Shown: positions 33,293 through 42,065 of the stretch, in pieces
How the letters are laid out: every line of letters begins with the position of its first letter
Numbering within the stretch: position 1 is the stretch's first letter
Source of the DNA: an uncultured Fibrobacter sp.
GTDB taxonomy: Bacteria; Fibrobacterota; Fibrobacteria; Fibrobacterales; Fibrobacteraceae
DNA length: 64,000 bases
Direction: 5' to 3'
NCBI RefSeq assembly: GCF_947166265.1
Contig: NZ_CAMVDO010000001.1
Coordinates: 186,001-250,000 of the forward strand
The notes under the pieces: generated by a model
Databases searched by the model: none
Told to the model about the DNA's origin: nothing
The model's input: the letters and a program-made list of their open reading frames with translations, nothing else
Made by a program: the position numbers and the translations under genes

Positions 33293-33971
33293 AGCGGAAC
33301 TCCTTTGTGGCTTTCTGCGCCACGGGGAAACCGCCCAGCTGCGCGGGGCTAAACTTCCACTGTCTTACGGCCTTCAGGGCTTCGTTGTCAAATCCATATC
33401 CGGGCGGCTCCTGCGTAAGCACCTGAGCCTGCGCCACGTCGCCATACACGTCAATCACAATCAAGACCTTCACGTAACCCGAAACGCCCATACGTTTCGC
33501 CTTTTCGGGAAACTTCGGCTGGATTTCACGCAACACCTGCGCCTGTTCATCCACCTCGCCAGCTTCGTAAACGACATTCTCCATCGAGCCCGTTCCCACA
33601 GCCACGCCGTCACCTGCAGCACCGCGCGCAAGCGAGAGATCCATCTGGAAATTCTGACTACGGGACACGCCCATGTTCGCCGAGATCTTGAACGGGTTCG
33701 GGTTCATCACGGTCCGCAGCACCTTCTGCTTGACTTCGGGCTTCTTTTCGCTCACTAAAACCTCGACTTCCGTCACCGATTCCAGTTCCTTTTCCGTCTT
33801 GACGCCCTTATCGAAGAACAACGTATTGATGACCGGAATCGCAAGGAAGAACACCGCGCTCACCACAAAGGAAAGCACCAATGCCAGCGGGAAGCGGAAA
33901 TATTTAGCGAAAAAATCAAGCATAAGACTACGAGGTATGGGGTCGGGCATCGCCCTTTGAGGTATGAGCAC
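33282..33971 (-). CDS. tonB: TonB-family energy transducer
   Basis: TonB spans the periplasm and couples the ExbB/ExbD motor to outer-membrane receptors. The protein has an N-terminal membrane anchor (LALVLSFVVSAVFFLAIPVI), a linker (about 45-130) and a C-terminal domain with the family pattern SGYVKVLIVIDVYGDVAQAQ and ALKAVRQWKFSPAQLGGFPV. The first ATG with a membrane-anchor-friendly start is at 33923 (MLDFFAKYFRF); 33971 gives 16 extra residues, with GTG. Neither has a clear ribosome site. The gap to exbD is about 120 bp and contains a dispersed repeat (33953-34080). Confidence 0.85.
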   Translation of the reverse strand: MLIPQRAMPDPIPRSLMLDFFAKYFRFPLALVLSFVVSAVFFLAIPVINTLFFDKGVKTEKELESVTEVEVLVSEKKPEVKQKVLRTVMNPNPFKISANMGVSRSQNFQMDLSLARGAAGDGVAVGTGSMENVVYEAGEVDEQAQVLREIQPKFPEKAKRMGVSGYVKVLIVIDVYGDVAQAQVLTQEPPGYGFDNEALKAVRQWKFSPAQLGGFPVAQKATKEFRFVN

Positions 33972-34080
33972 GGACCTACGGTCCTTTGAGCTTTCAGTAT
34001 CGCGCCATTGGCACCATCTTTAGCCCAGAGCCTTGCTTGCAAGGCGACCTCATCGCTCAAAGCGAGTGAAACGAGCGTAC
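33953..34080. repeat. Dispersed TTTGAGGTATGAG / GCTCAAAGCGAG repeat
   Basis: TTTGAGGTATGAG and GCTCAAAGCGAGTGAAACGA frame the element between exbD and tonB. Related copies occur at 47089-47102 with 47165-47192 and in the region 421-485. It resembles small non-coding insertion elements. Confidence 0.6.
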
Positions 34081-34090
34081 TAAGTTCCTC

Positions 34091-34495
34091 TTACTCCTCC
34101 TTATTTGCCGAGATGGAGACCTTGCGTACCTTGGCCAAATTACATTCATCAAGAATGTCCACCACTACCCCATTAGGAGCATCGCGGTCACTCACGATAA
34201 TCACCGGACGGTCAGGCGCCTCGGCCATCATCTGGCGCAGCACCGTGTTGAGCGTCGTCAAGTTCACCTGAGTTTCGTTAATGTGAATCGTGCCCTGACG
34301 CGTCACGCCAATCAAGATGCTTTCCTTCGCCAAGTCCTTCGCCGAACTGGCCTTGGGCTTAGTCACGTCAACGCCCGTCTCGCGGGTAAAAGTCGAGGTT
34401 ACGATAAAGAAGATGAGCAGGATAAACACCATGTCGAGCATCGGCGACACATCTATCTTGCCTGCATCCTGCGAACGTTTACGAATAAAACTCAT
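34091..34495 (-). CDS. exbD: ExbD-family TonB motor protein
   Basis: The 134-aa protein has the single transmembrane segment of ExbD/TolR with the conserved Asp (KIDVSPMLDMVFILLIFFIV). The C-terminal periplasmic domain follows (ILIGVTRQGTIHI, DRPVIIVSDRDAP). Its start (34495) overlaps the stop codon of the upstream exbB gene, so translation is coupled. It is part of the six-gene TonB operon. Assignment is firm; which receptors it serves is unknown. Confidence 0.95.
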   Translation of the reverse strand: MSFIRKRSQDAGKIDVSPMLDMVFILLIFFIVTSTFTRETGVDVTKPKASSAKDLAKESILIGVTRQGTIHINETQVNLTTLNTVLRQMMAEAPDRPVIIVSDRDAPNGVVVDILDECNLAKVRKVSISANKEE

Positions 34496-35202
34496 TAATT
34501 CACCTCAGAAATTTCACTATGGATCCCGTCGTTCGCTTCGCTCACTCCAGGATGACCTTCATCAGCGGAAAACACATAAGACTCGTACTTAAGGGCTTCG
34601 CTCCACGCCTGTTTTTCGACGTTTTCAACGCGGCTCGCCAAGAAATTGTAGGCAAGCATCAGCGGAAAAGCCACCAAAAGACCCGCCTGCGTCGTGAGCA
34701 AAGCTTCGGAAATACCGTCGGCCAACAGCACCGGGTTTCCGAAACCGAAAAGCTGAATCGTCTCGAAAGTATGCACCATGCCGGACACCGTACCCAAAAG
34801 GCCAAGCATCGGGGCAATCGCCGCACAAGTAGAAATCGTCCGTAACGACCGGGACAGGCTCACCGAAATGCGGTGGCGCGTTTCTTCCATCGCATTGCGA
34901 ACCGCAACAGGCCCCTGATCGCGGAAGTTGCGAACATCCGAAGCTAGCGCATAGAAATATCCGTAGCGGCGGCGTTCCAGTTTCTTGAAGGCGGCCTCTT
35001 CACCGTTCTTTTTTAATGTACGCCAGAATCCGCCGAGGCCGTTTATGTTTCCGCCTCTCAGCATAAAGTAATAACCGTAGCGTTCAATCATCAGAAACCA
35101 GCCGAACCACCCCAGAATAAATATAGGGGCAAGCACCCAGCCACCGCGAAACACGATAGCCATGGCCGCTTCGATGACCGATATTTGATTGACGGCTTCC
35201 AA
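34495..35202 (-). CDS. exbB: ExbB-family TonB motor protein
   Basis: The 235-aa protein has the MotA/TolQ/ExbB pattern: IFILGWFGWFLMIERYG, an RHRISVSLSRSLRTI region, and CAAIAPMLGLLGTVSGMVHTF and LLTTQAGLLVAFPLMLAYNF. The last about 20 residues (HPGVSEANDGIHSEISEVN) are encoded by DNA matching the dispersed CAGGATGACC repeat (about 34520-34555), so the C-terminus seems to have been rewritten by a repeat. The stop overlaps the exbD start. It pairs with the larger TtpC-like protein upstream. Confidence 0.92.
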   Translation of the reverse strand: MEAVNQISVIEAAMAIVFRGGWVLAPIFILGWFGWFLMIERYGYYFMLRGGNINGLGGFWRTLKKNGEEAAFKKLERRRYGYFYALASDVRNFRDQGPVAVRNAMEETRHRISVSLSRSLRTISTCAAIAPMLGLLGTVSGMVHTFETIQLFGFGNPVLLADGISEALLTTQAGLLVAFPLMLAYNFLASRVENVEKQAWSEALKYESYVFSADEGHPGVSEANDGIHSEISEVN

Positions 35203-36690
35203 CTACTTTTCCTTGATCCAGAGGGCGTTCAGCACGGTGAGACCGGCACTTTCCATGCGGGTGCGCAGGGCATCGGCGCGGTTCATCAAGAAGGTATGAA
35301 TCAGCTGCAGCGGAATTGCAACGATAAGGCCCGCTTCCGTCGTGACAAGAGCAATCGAGATACCGCCCGCCAAAAGCTTCGGGTCAGAAGTACCATGCAT
35401 CGTAATCACGTCGAAAAGTTCGATCATACCCATCACCGTACCCAAGAGACCGAGCAACGGAGCGGTCGCCGCAAACACGGAAATCCAGGTGAGGCCTGAT
35501 TCCAGTTTCGGGACATCGGCGCTAAACAATTCTTCGAGTGCCTTCTCGGCTCCTTCGCGGCCCGCGTAATTCTTGGCAAGCACCGTCTTGAGCACCTTGC
35601 CCACCTTGCCGTGAACCTTTGCCGACAGCTGACGGGCCGTATCGATATCGCCCTTCTTCAAGGCCTTGATGCAGCGCCTTGTCGAAAGTCCACCGAAGCC
35701 CACCACCATGAGCCACACGAAACGCCACAAGGCAACCAACAAGCCAAGTGCAAACAGCGTCACAATCGGATACATCAGGATGCCGCCATTCTTGAAGAAT
35801 TCGCGGAGTTCATCCTTCCATGTCTTTTCCTGATGGTTCGCCATTTCCGAAGAAAGCTCCGTACTCAAGAGCACATCGACAGGCACCATCGAATAAGCGG
35901 AATCCTTCGAGCTTGTAAAGGCCTTGCTGATTTCGGACTTCGTATCGGGAGTCAAATTTTCTTGCCAGCTAAAGGCACGCTTCTTTTCGCCCGCCACCGG
36001 GAGCATCAGCGCCGCCGGATGCAAGCCGTTGATATCGACAGCATTTGCCATCTGCATCGCATAGAGGCCACCCAGTCGCAAGCGGTTTCCCTTTGCCACG
36101 GCAGATCCGAAAACGAGTTCCGCATTTTCCAGCTGGATTTCACGGGTAAAGGCAAGTTCGCCTTTCGCCACGTTCAAGAGCGCCGTCGCAATACGTACCG
36201 GGTCGTCGCGGTAGAGGCCCATTTCCTTCTTCACCTTGTTCTGCGCTTCGACGCGCTCCGCAATCTTGAAGGGGATTCCCTGTTCCGCAAACTTCGAAAG
36301 CGTTTCCAGGCGTTCGGGGCCTGCCGCAAGCGACAGATATTCGGCACGGGCCTTTTCCGCCTGCAACTTGACCTGCGCCAAGTCCTCGCGGGCCACACGC
36401 ACGTCCTCGAACAGACGCGCACGATCCGACATCAGGGCGTCGACCTTTTCCTTGCTTTCGTTATACTTTTCGTTAAAGAGTTCGCGTTCCTGGTTCGCCG
36501 TTTCGCGGTCCTTCCAGCGAGCAGCGACAGCCATGTCACGTTTCTTGCGGGCTTCTTCGAGGTCCGCCTTAGCACTGTTGAGCGCGGCACGCTTCTTCAC
36601 CGCATCGATATCGGCATTCTGCTGCGCAAAAGAAAGAGGCGCGAGCATTGCGAATGCAGCGATTAATAAAGGCTTAAGTGCGCTTTTCAT
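35203..36690 (-). CDS. TtpC-like MotA/TolQ/ExbB protein with large periplasmic domain
   Basis: The 495-aa protein starts with a signal peptide (MKSALKPLLIAAFAMLAPLS) then a charged coiled-coil periplasmic region (about 25-150; EARKKRDMAVAARWKDRETA) and a middle domain. The C-terminal part (about 300-495) is a MotA/TolQ/ExbB unit (GGILMYPIVTLFALGLLVAL, FAATAPLLGLLGTVMGMIEL, LVTTEAGLIVAIPLQLIHTF). This is the TtpC layout known in Vibrio, where it supports a TonB2-type complex. It starts directly after the DUF3450 stop (TAGATG) and 0 nt from exbB. It is a fusion of sensor/motor function, known for this operon type. Confidence 0.88.
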   Translation of the reverse strand: MKSALKPLLIAAFAMLAPLSFAQQNADIDAVKKRAALNSAKADLEEARKKRDMAVAARWKDRETANQERELFNEKYNESKEKVDALMSDRARLFEDVRVAREDLAQVKLQAEKARAEYLSLAAGPERLETLSKFAEQGIPFKIAERVEAQNKVKKEMGLYRDDPVRIATALLNVAKGELAFTREIQLENAELVFGSAVAKGNRLRLGGLYAMQMANAVDINGLHPAALMLPVAGEKKRAFSWQENLTPDTKSEISKAFTSSKDSAYSMVPVDVLLSTELSSEMANHQEKTWKDELREFFKNGGILMYPIVTLFALGLLVALWRFVWLMVVGFGGLSTRRCIKALKKGDIDTARQLSAKVHGKVGKVLKTVLAKNYAGREGAEKALEELFSADVPKLESGLTWISVFAATAPLLGLLGTVMGMIELFDVITMHGTSDPKLLAGGISIALVTTEAGLIVAIPLQLIHTFLMNRADALRTRMESAGLTVLNALWIKEK

Positions 36691-37485
36691 CTACTGGGCC
36701 TCCTTCGGAATGGCGACAGGAATCGTCACAAGCCTCGGAGCGGTCTTTCCTTCGGCAACTTTCATCACATCCTTAAGTATCGAACGCATCGCTAAATCTT
36801 CGGACACGTTTTTCCAGGCATAACCGCCATCGCCTGTCCGATTAAGCCACAGCACGTCGTTACCGTCGTTACTCACAAACACCGACGCGACTGCACCATA
36901 GCGCAAATAAGTTCCCGGAACGCTGCGGGCATCCACCTGCAGGAATCCCTTGTAGACTTCGGTCGTGTAACCGAGACGGATGCGGTCATAAAAGACTTCG
37001 AGCGCACGGTTCAGGCCGTCATCCGCTTCGATGAGCCCCTTATGCAGCTGGTTCGCAATTTCCTGGACGCTCTTGACCGTTTCTTCATTGCGGTAAGGAA
37101 AATCCGACTCGAACACCGGCACCAGCGAATCGATCACCTTCGCAAGCGATTCACCATACTTGGCCTTACGGTTTTCAAAGTACTTGACCGTTCCCATAGC
37201 CTTCTGACGGGCATCGGCAAGGTTCTTGAGTTCAGCCTTCAGGGAATCGATTTCGGCCTTCAAGGTCTTGTTCTGCGAAGCAAGGGCCTGCACCTTCTTG
37301 CGCCCGACCTCGACAAACTCGGAATGGCGTTTCTTTTCGGCGTCGTGAAGCGACTTCTCGCGAGCGGTTTCCGCCTCCACCGCCTTGATTTGGCGACGAA
37401 CGCTTTCCACAGTCTCCTGGGCCTGCGATACGGCTCCCGCAAGGCACAGACAAAGGAAAATCCTAGTCAACAAGTGTAATTTCAT
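36691..37485 (-). CDS. DUF3450 coiled-coil protein, first gene of TonB operon
   Basis: The 264-aa protein has a signal peptide (MKLHLLTRIFLCLCLAGAVS) and a long coiled coil (about 25-110), then a conserved beta-rich part (YLRYGAVASVFVSNDGNDVL, LWLNRTGDGGYAW). It corresponds to DUF3450, which typically precedes the ttpC-exbB-exbD-tonB-TPR order. Start at 37485 is supported by TATTTT seven bases upstream and an N-terminus that fits a signal peptide; longer frames do not. It is the leading gene of the operon, followed by TAG-ATG abutment with the TtpC-like gene. Confidence 0.82.
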   Translation of the reverse strand: MKLHLLTRIFLCLCLAGAVSQAQETVESVRRQIKAVEAETAREKSLHDAEKKRHSEFVEVGRKKVQALASQNKTLKAEIDSLKAELKNLADARQKAMGTVKYFENRKAKYGESLAKVIDSLVPVFESDFPYRNEETVKSVQEIANQLHKGLIEADDGLNRALEVFYDRIRLGYTTEVYKGFLQVDARSVPGTYLRYGAVASVFVSNDGNDVLWLNRTGDGGYAWKNVSEDLAMRSILKDVMKVAEGKTAPRLVTIPVAIPKEAQ

Positions 37486-37650
37486 AGGGCTAAAAATACA
37501 AAGAACCGCAGCCACTAGACCACGGTTCCATGTGAGATAAATGCGAAAATCCGCTAAAAACAGGAGATTCCCACCAAGGTGGCCATGCGCACTAAGCAAC
37601 AAGTTGCTAAGTGCTGTCCGCCCGCCTTCGCGGGAATGACGCAAGCGAAA

Positions 37651-38388
37651 TTACTTCTTGGAATCCTTGAAGTACTGCGGAGTGTTCTTGGCGCCGGCCT
37701 TCTTAAGAGCCTTGATCAAGCGGGTATAACCTTCATTGGTAGCCCAGTCAAGCACAGAGTAGCCCTGACCGCACTTGGCGTTCACGTCTACACCCTTGTT
37801 GATGAGGAACATCATGGCGTCGTACTGGCCGTTCTTTACGGTCCAGTGGATCGGCAAGTAACCGTCTGCACTGCGGGAGTCGAGCGGAGCACCGGCATCG
37901 GCCAGAACTTCGAGCATATCGACCTTACCGGTCTTTGCGGCGAGAAGCACAGCGGTACCGAGAGACTGCATTTCAGCACCTTCGGACTTGAGCTGAGTCA
38001 GAAGACGGTTCACGACTTCCTTGTTGCCCATCATCACGGCATTGTCGATCACGGCTTCGCCGTTGCCATTCTTAACATCGGCCTTGGCTCCATGACTGAA
38101 CAAATAATCGAGAACCACCATGTTGCCCTTATTGGCGGCAATAGCCACGGCGTTGTTGCCATTGTCTGCCGGAGCGTCGATTTCAAAAGAAGCCTGCAGG
38201 AAAAGAGTCATCTTGGCAGTGTCGCCACTTGCGGCAAACGACACGAACTGGTTCGGCGTAAAGGGAATCTGCTGCTTGGTCAGGTACTTACGCACGGACT
38301 GCGGATCGTTCGGATCCATCTTATCGTTACAGCCGGTAACGGACATCATCAAAGCGGCCGCACAAAGAGCCAACAACTGCTTTTTCAT
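37651..38388 (-). CDS. Ankyrin-repeat lipoprotein
   Basis: The 245-aa lipoprotein (lipobox SVTGCNDK) contains about five or six ankyrin repeats: NGNNAVAIAANKGNMVVLDY, KNGNGEAVIDNAVMMGNKEV, LGTAVLLAAKTGKVDMLEVL, DGYLPIHWTVKNGQYDAMMF and CGQGYSVLDWATNEGYTRLI. The family mediates protein-protein interaction; in the periplasm the partner is unknown. It stands apart between the TonB operon and the glucan genes. Start ATG at 38388 has no strong ribosome site visible. No toxin-like domain. Confidence 0.85.
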   Translation of the reverse strand: MKKQLLALCAAALMMSVTGCNDKMDPNDPQSVRKYLTKQQIPFTPNQFVSFAASGDTAKMTLFLQASFEIDAPADNGNNAVAIAANKGNMVVLDYLFSHGAKADVKNGNGEAVIDNAVMMGNKEVVNRLLTQLKSEGAEMQSLGTAVLLAAKTGKVDMLEVLADAGAPLDSRSADGYLPIHWTVKNGQYDAMMFLINKGVDVNAKCGQGYSVLDWATNEGYTRLIKALKKAGAKNTPQYFKDSKK

Positions 38389-38510
38389 AAAAATCTACTC
38401 CAAAAGAGGTTTTTTCTTATTTTTGGTCTAAAAATAAACAATTTTTGCGTATTTAACAAAAAAAAACTCTATTTAGAACTTTTTTTTACCAAATTTTGGG
38501 AAAGAAAGCT

Positions 38511-39788
38511 TCAGATCTTTTTTGTTTCGATCGTAAAGGGCAGATCGCCGGCAAAAGTTTCGACATCCACGGTGAGCGTCATCGAGACGCCCTTGCCCCT
38601 GCGCTCCACGACAAGGCGATTATCCTCGCAACGGATATCCAGGCTCCCGTCGCGAAGGACAGAATTTTTCTTGCGCATATCGACCATCTGCCGAATAAAT
38701 TCATACATCGGCTTCTTCTGCATTTCGCCCAGATTTTCCCAGGGAACGCTACGGCGATTATCGGGGTCCTTGCCGCCTTTCATCGAAAGTTCCTCGCCGT
38801 AGTAAATGCAAGGGGCGCCCGGCATAAAGAAGAGGAGCGCATAGGCGAGCTTGATGCGTTCGATGCTGGTGCGCGGCTGCGACCCGAGACGGGTCGTATC
38901 GTGGCTTCCGAGCAAGTTCATGGGGATGTCGCCACGGCCTTCCACGAAGGCCCCGCGCACCCGTTCACAGAATTCCGCAACATCAATCGGATTCTCGTCG
39001 AAAAGGAACTGCATCACCGCCTTGCGGAAAACGTAGTTCATCACACCGTCGAACAGGTCGCCTTTCAGCCAACGCAGAGGGTCGTCCCAGATTTCACCGA
39101 CAATATAGGCATCAGGGTTCACCGCCTTCACGCGACGGCGGAACTCCTGCCAGAAACTGTCATCGTCAATTTCGTTCGGAACATCGAGGCGCCAACCGTC
39201 AATGCCACGTTTCATCCAGTACTCGCCCACCGAGAACAGGTATTCGCGCACATCGGGGCAGTCCGTGTTGAACTTCGGAAGTGCCGGGAAATTCCACCAA
39301 CATTCGTAATTGGGTTTCCCCGAATAGGCGTTCAACGGCCAACCCTTTACATGGAACCAGTCCACATACGGCGAATTCGGCCCCAGTTCCATAAGGCTAT
39401 TGAACTGGAAGAATCCTCGCGAGCAATGGTTGAATACGCCATCCAGAATCACGCGAATTTTCAGCTTGTGCGCCTTCTTCACAAGCCGGTCAAAATCTTC
39501 GAGCGTACCGAGCACCGGGTCAATCTCGAAGTAGTCCACCGTGTGGTAACGATGATTCGAATTGCTCTTGAAAATCGGGCAAAGGTAAATCGCGTTTACG
39601 CCGAGGCCCGCAATGTACTCTAGTTTATCTTCAATACCCGCAAGGTTTCCGCCAAACATGTTTTCGCGAGTGGGCTTACTTCCCCACTCCACGAACTTGC
39701 CTACGGCATGGTAACGCTCCGAACGGCAAAAGCGGTCCGGAAAAATCTGATAGAAAATGGCGTCTTTAACCCAAGCAGGAGCGAACAT
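38511..39788 (-). CDS. GH13 alpha-amylase-type glucan hydrolase
   Basis: GH13 enzymes cut or rearrange alpha-1,4 (and 1,6) glucans. The 425-aa protein starts MFAPAWVKDAIFYQIFPDRF at 39788, right after the malQ stop (TAGGATG). It has region II GWRLDVPNEID (nucleophile Asp), region III VGEIWDD (acid/base Glu) and region IV LLGSHDTTRLG (transition-state Asp). Region I includes VILDGVFNHCSRG. It resembles the neopullulanase/cyclomaltodextrinase subfamily but lacks the N-terminal domain often seen, and it has no signal peptide, so it probably acts on internal glycogen or imported maltodextrin. It is coupled to malQ. Confidence 0.9.
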   Translation of the reverse strand: MFAPAWVKDAIFYQIFPDRFCRSERYHAVGKFVEWGSKPTRENMFGGNLAGIEDKLEYIAGLGVNAIYLCPIFKSNSNHRYHTVDYFEIDPVLGTLEDFDRLVKKAHKLKIRVILDGVFNHCSRGFFQFNSLMELGPNSPYVDWFHVKGWPLNAYSGKPNYECWWNFPALPKFNTDCPDVREYLFSVGEYWMKRGIDGWRLDVPNEIDDDSFWQEFRRRVKAVNPDAYIVGEIWDDPLRWLKGDLFDGVMNYVFRKAVMQFLFDENPIDVAEFCERVRGAFVEGRGDIPMNLLGSHDTTRLGSQPRTSIERIKLAYALLFFMPGAPCIYYGEELSMKGGKDPDNRRSVPWENLGEMQKKPMYEFIRQMVDMRKKNSVLRDGSLDIRCEDNRLVVERRGKGVSMTLTVDVETFAGDLPFTIETKKI

Positions 39789-39789
39789 C

Positions 39790-41763
39790 CTAGATCTTCC
39801 ACATCGGGCGGCGCTTGCGCACATCCACGAGCATTCGGATATCGGAGCTAAGCGAAGCATAGTCCATCAGTTCGTCGACCGAGCAAGGCATGCGGTAGCA
39901 CCAGTTGGCACCACCCACCGTACCCGGCACGTTCACGCGTTCCGATTCCGGAGAGCACTTGGAAAGGCTTGCCGAAAGAGCAAAGTAATCCTGCACCGGC
40001 AAGATGCAGAACAAGCTATTCGCCGTGAACACATGCGTCAAAATGGCACGGGCGACTGAGGGCGTAATCTCGGCAGGAGCATTTCCCGGCAGGTGCGCAT
40101 GGGACCAGTACAGGTCGCGGTCGAAATCGCTTTCCTGCCACAGTCCACGCAGGTTCGAGGTATCGTGGCAGCTCGTGGCGCACACGGACAAGCGCGGGTA
40201 TTCGTCCATTTCGTAGTACGGAGAATACGGAGCATTCCAGTTGCGAGCCCAGCGTTCAATACGCAGCGAAAGAATGTTGAGTTTCTTGAGAACGGACGGT
40301 ACGCAAGGCGGCACGGCACCCAGGTCTTCGGCACAAACCAGCATGTCGGTTTCCTGCGAAAGCACCGTCAAAAGCTTCGTCGCGTTCGCCTCCCACAGGC
40401 TGTTCTGCGCATTTTCGTTATCCTTGATAATGTTGCGCAGCCTATCCTGTTCGTATTCAGGCAAGGTAAAGAACACCGGAGCATTGTACCAGTACCAGTA
40501 GGGGTAGAACGTGTTTTCGTCACCCGACGGCACGAACACGCGGTTCCAATACACCTTGAGCAGCTTGTCCTTGACTTCCTGCGGTTCAGGCATTCCAAGA
40601 ATCGCCTTTTCCGAAGAATATTCCTCTTTCAAGATCAAGCGATCCGGATGACCTTCCAGCTGCGTAAAGCAAACAGGAACCAGTCGTTCGGTATCGTCGC
40701 CCAGGAACTCACGCAGCTGGTCTATGCCGTAATTCGGACGGCGCAGGTATTCAAGCGTTTCACGAATGAACCCGGACTGAGAAAGCTTGTCCCAAGTAAG
40801 CGGAACACACGGATTGAAATATCCCAAAATGCCAGTCACTTCTTTCTGCGGAATCGACCAGATACGGAAGAAGCCGAGCACGTGGTCAATGCGGTAGGCG
40901 TGGTAGAACTTGCTTGCCTGAGCAAGGCGACGGCGCCACCATACAAAGTCATCTTTTTCGATTACATCCCAGCGGTAAGTCGGGAAACCCCAGTTCTGAC
41001 CGCTGTAGCTGAACATGTCAGGAGGTGCGCCGGCACGGTCGTCGAGCGAAAAATACTTGCGGTCGGCCCAGACATCCGCACTATCCTCGTTGATAAGAAT
41101 CGGGATATCGCCCTTCAGGCGAATCCCCATCTTGGAGATTTCTGCAACGGCAGTACCGAACTGCTTTTCGGCTTCGAACTGCATCCATGCCTGGAAGAGA
41201 TTATCCTTTTCGAACTTCTTCCAGAGCTTTTCAATATCCTTTGCAGAAGGATCGCGGTAGTCATTCCAGTCCTTCCAGCTGCATTCGTTATTCAGCGACT
41301 TCAGGGTGCAATACACGCAGTACGACTTCGCCCAGGCATTGTCATCAATCCAGCGCTGCAACACCTTGTCCTTTTTCAAATCGTCATAACGATTATCAAA
41401 AATCTTGCGGAGGATAAAGCGCTTCCACGTCGAAATATGGTAATAGTCAATCTTACCCAGCTTTTCAAAATCAGCCTTGGCGTCCTGAATTTCCTCTTCG
41501 TACTCCGAAGAACCTTCCACCGACTGCACATTGATAAACACCGGATTCAGGGCAAAGGCGCTCCTCGCACTGTAGGGGCTGGACTCAGCGCCCGTGTCAT
41601 TCACCGGCAAAAGTTGAATAATATTGAAGTCGCAGTAGGCCGTCCAGCGTGCAAACGGAATCAGGTCCAAAAATTCACCGATACCGATGCTCTGCTTGCT
41701 GTAAAGGCTAAAGAGGGGAACGGCTACGCCGCTCTGGAAATTAGAAATGTCACCGTAACGCAT
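39790..41763 (-). CDS. malQ: 4-alpha-glucanotransferase (GH77, MalQ type)
   Basis: MalQ transfers maltosyl or longer units between alpha-1,4 glucans (maltodextrin and glycogen metabolism). The 657-aa protein has the GH77 markers: FNIIQLLPVNDTGAESSPYS, GDIPILINEDSADVWADR, YRIDHVLGFFRIW (nucleophile Asp), CAEDLGAVPP (acid/base Glu) and SCHDTSNLRG. It is longer than short GH77 forms, with an extended C-terminal part. No signal peptide, so cytoplasmic. It is the upstream gene of a pair with the GH13 gene (1-nt gap). The start ATG at 41763 has a TAAATT box close upstream. Confidence 0.93.
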   Translation of the reverse strand: MRYGDISNFQSGVAVPLFSLYSKQSIGIGEFLDLIPFARWTAYCDFNIIQLLPVNDTGAESSPYSARSAFALNPVFINVQSVEGSSEYEEEIQDAKADFEKLGKIDYYHISTWKRFILRKIFDNRYDDLKKDKVLQRWIDDNAWAKSYCVYCTLKSLNNECSWKDWNDYRDPSAKDIEKLWKKFEKDNLFQAWMQFEAEKQFGTAVAEISKMGIRLKGDIPILINEDSADVWADRKYFSLDDRAGAPPDMFSYSGQNWGFPTYRWDVIEKDDFVWWRRRLAQASKFYHAYRIDHVLGFFRIWSIPQKEVTGILGYFNPCVPLTWDKLSQSGFIRETLEYLRRPNYGIDQLREFLGDDTERLVPVCFTQLEGHPDRLILKEEYSSEKAILGMPEPQEVKDKLLKVYWNRVFVPSGDENTFYPYWYWYNAPVFFTLPEYEQDRLRNIIKDNENAQNSLWEANATKLLTVLSQETDMLVCAEDLGAVPPCVPSVLKKLNILSLRIERWARNWNAPYSPYYEMDEYPRLSVCATSCHDTSNLRGLWQESDFDRDLYWSHAHLPGNAPAEITPSVARAILTHVFTANSLFCILPVQDYFALSASLSKCSPESERVNVPGTVGGANWCYRMPCSVDELMDYASLSSDIRMLVDVRKRRPMWKI

Positions 41764-41888
41764 GGCACAAATTTAGTTAATTCGGAATTCGGATTTTCAA
41801 ATTCAGAATTATTTTTCAACAGTCCATTTCAATTATTTGCGAAAATGCAGAATGATGATTTTCAAAATATTTTATTATACTTACAAAC

Positions 41889-42056
41889 ATGAGTTACGAA
41901 TGTAGACATCTGCGAAACACCTTCTGCAACAAGCGCAAAAAGGAATGCGACCCCGGTGCCCCCGGCTGCGTACTGCGCGGACGATTCGTATTTCCCTTCA
42001 GCGAATCCGCTAACAGAAAAACCCCCGACAAAGTCGAGGGTAAAAATCAGAAATAA
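41889..42056 (+). CDS. Small Cys-rich protein of unknown function
   Basis: The 55-aa frame starts MSYECRHLRNTFCN and contains five Cys in a C-x7-C-x6-C-x6-C pattern, including CDPGAPGCVLRG. The spacing suggests a small metal-binding or disulfide domain. The last 20 residues overlap the hairpin ACCCCCGAC-AAA-GTCGAGGGT, which could be a minus-strand terminator. ATG lies about 12 bases after a TATTAT box. Very small, so it might be chance, but the clustered Cys and conserved-looking GCVL motif make it a credible real gene. It lies immediately before the 95-bp repeats. Confidence 0.5.
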   Translation: MSYECRHLRNTFCNKRKKECDPGAPGCVLRGRFVFPFSESANRKTPDKVEGKNQK

Positions 42057-42065
42057 TTTTTTTTG

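Noticed and set aside
40093-41892. 599-codon frame antisense to malQ
   Set aside because: Shadow of the real gene: MalQ motifs on the minus strand leave no doubt and the opposite translation is nonsense-like.
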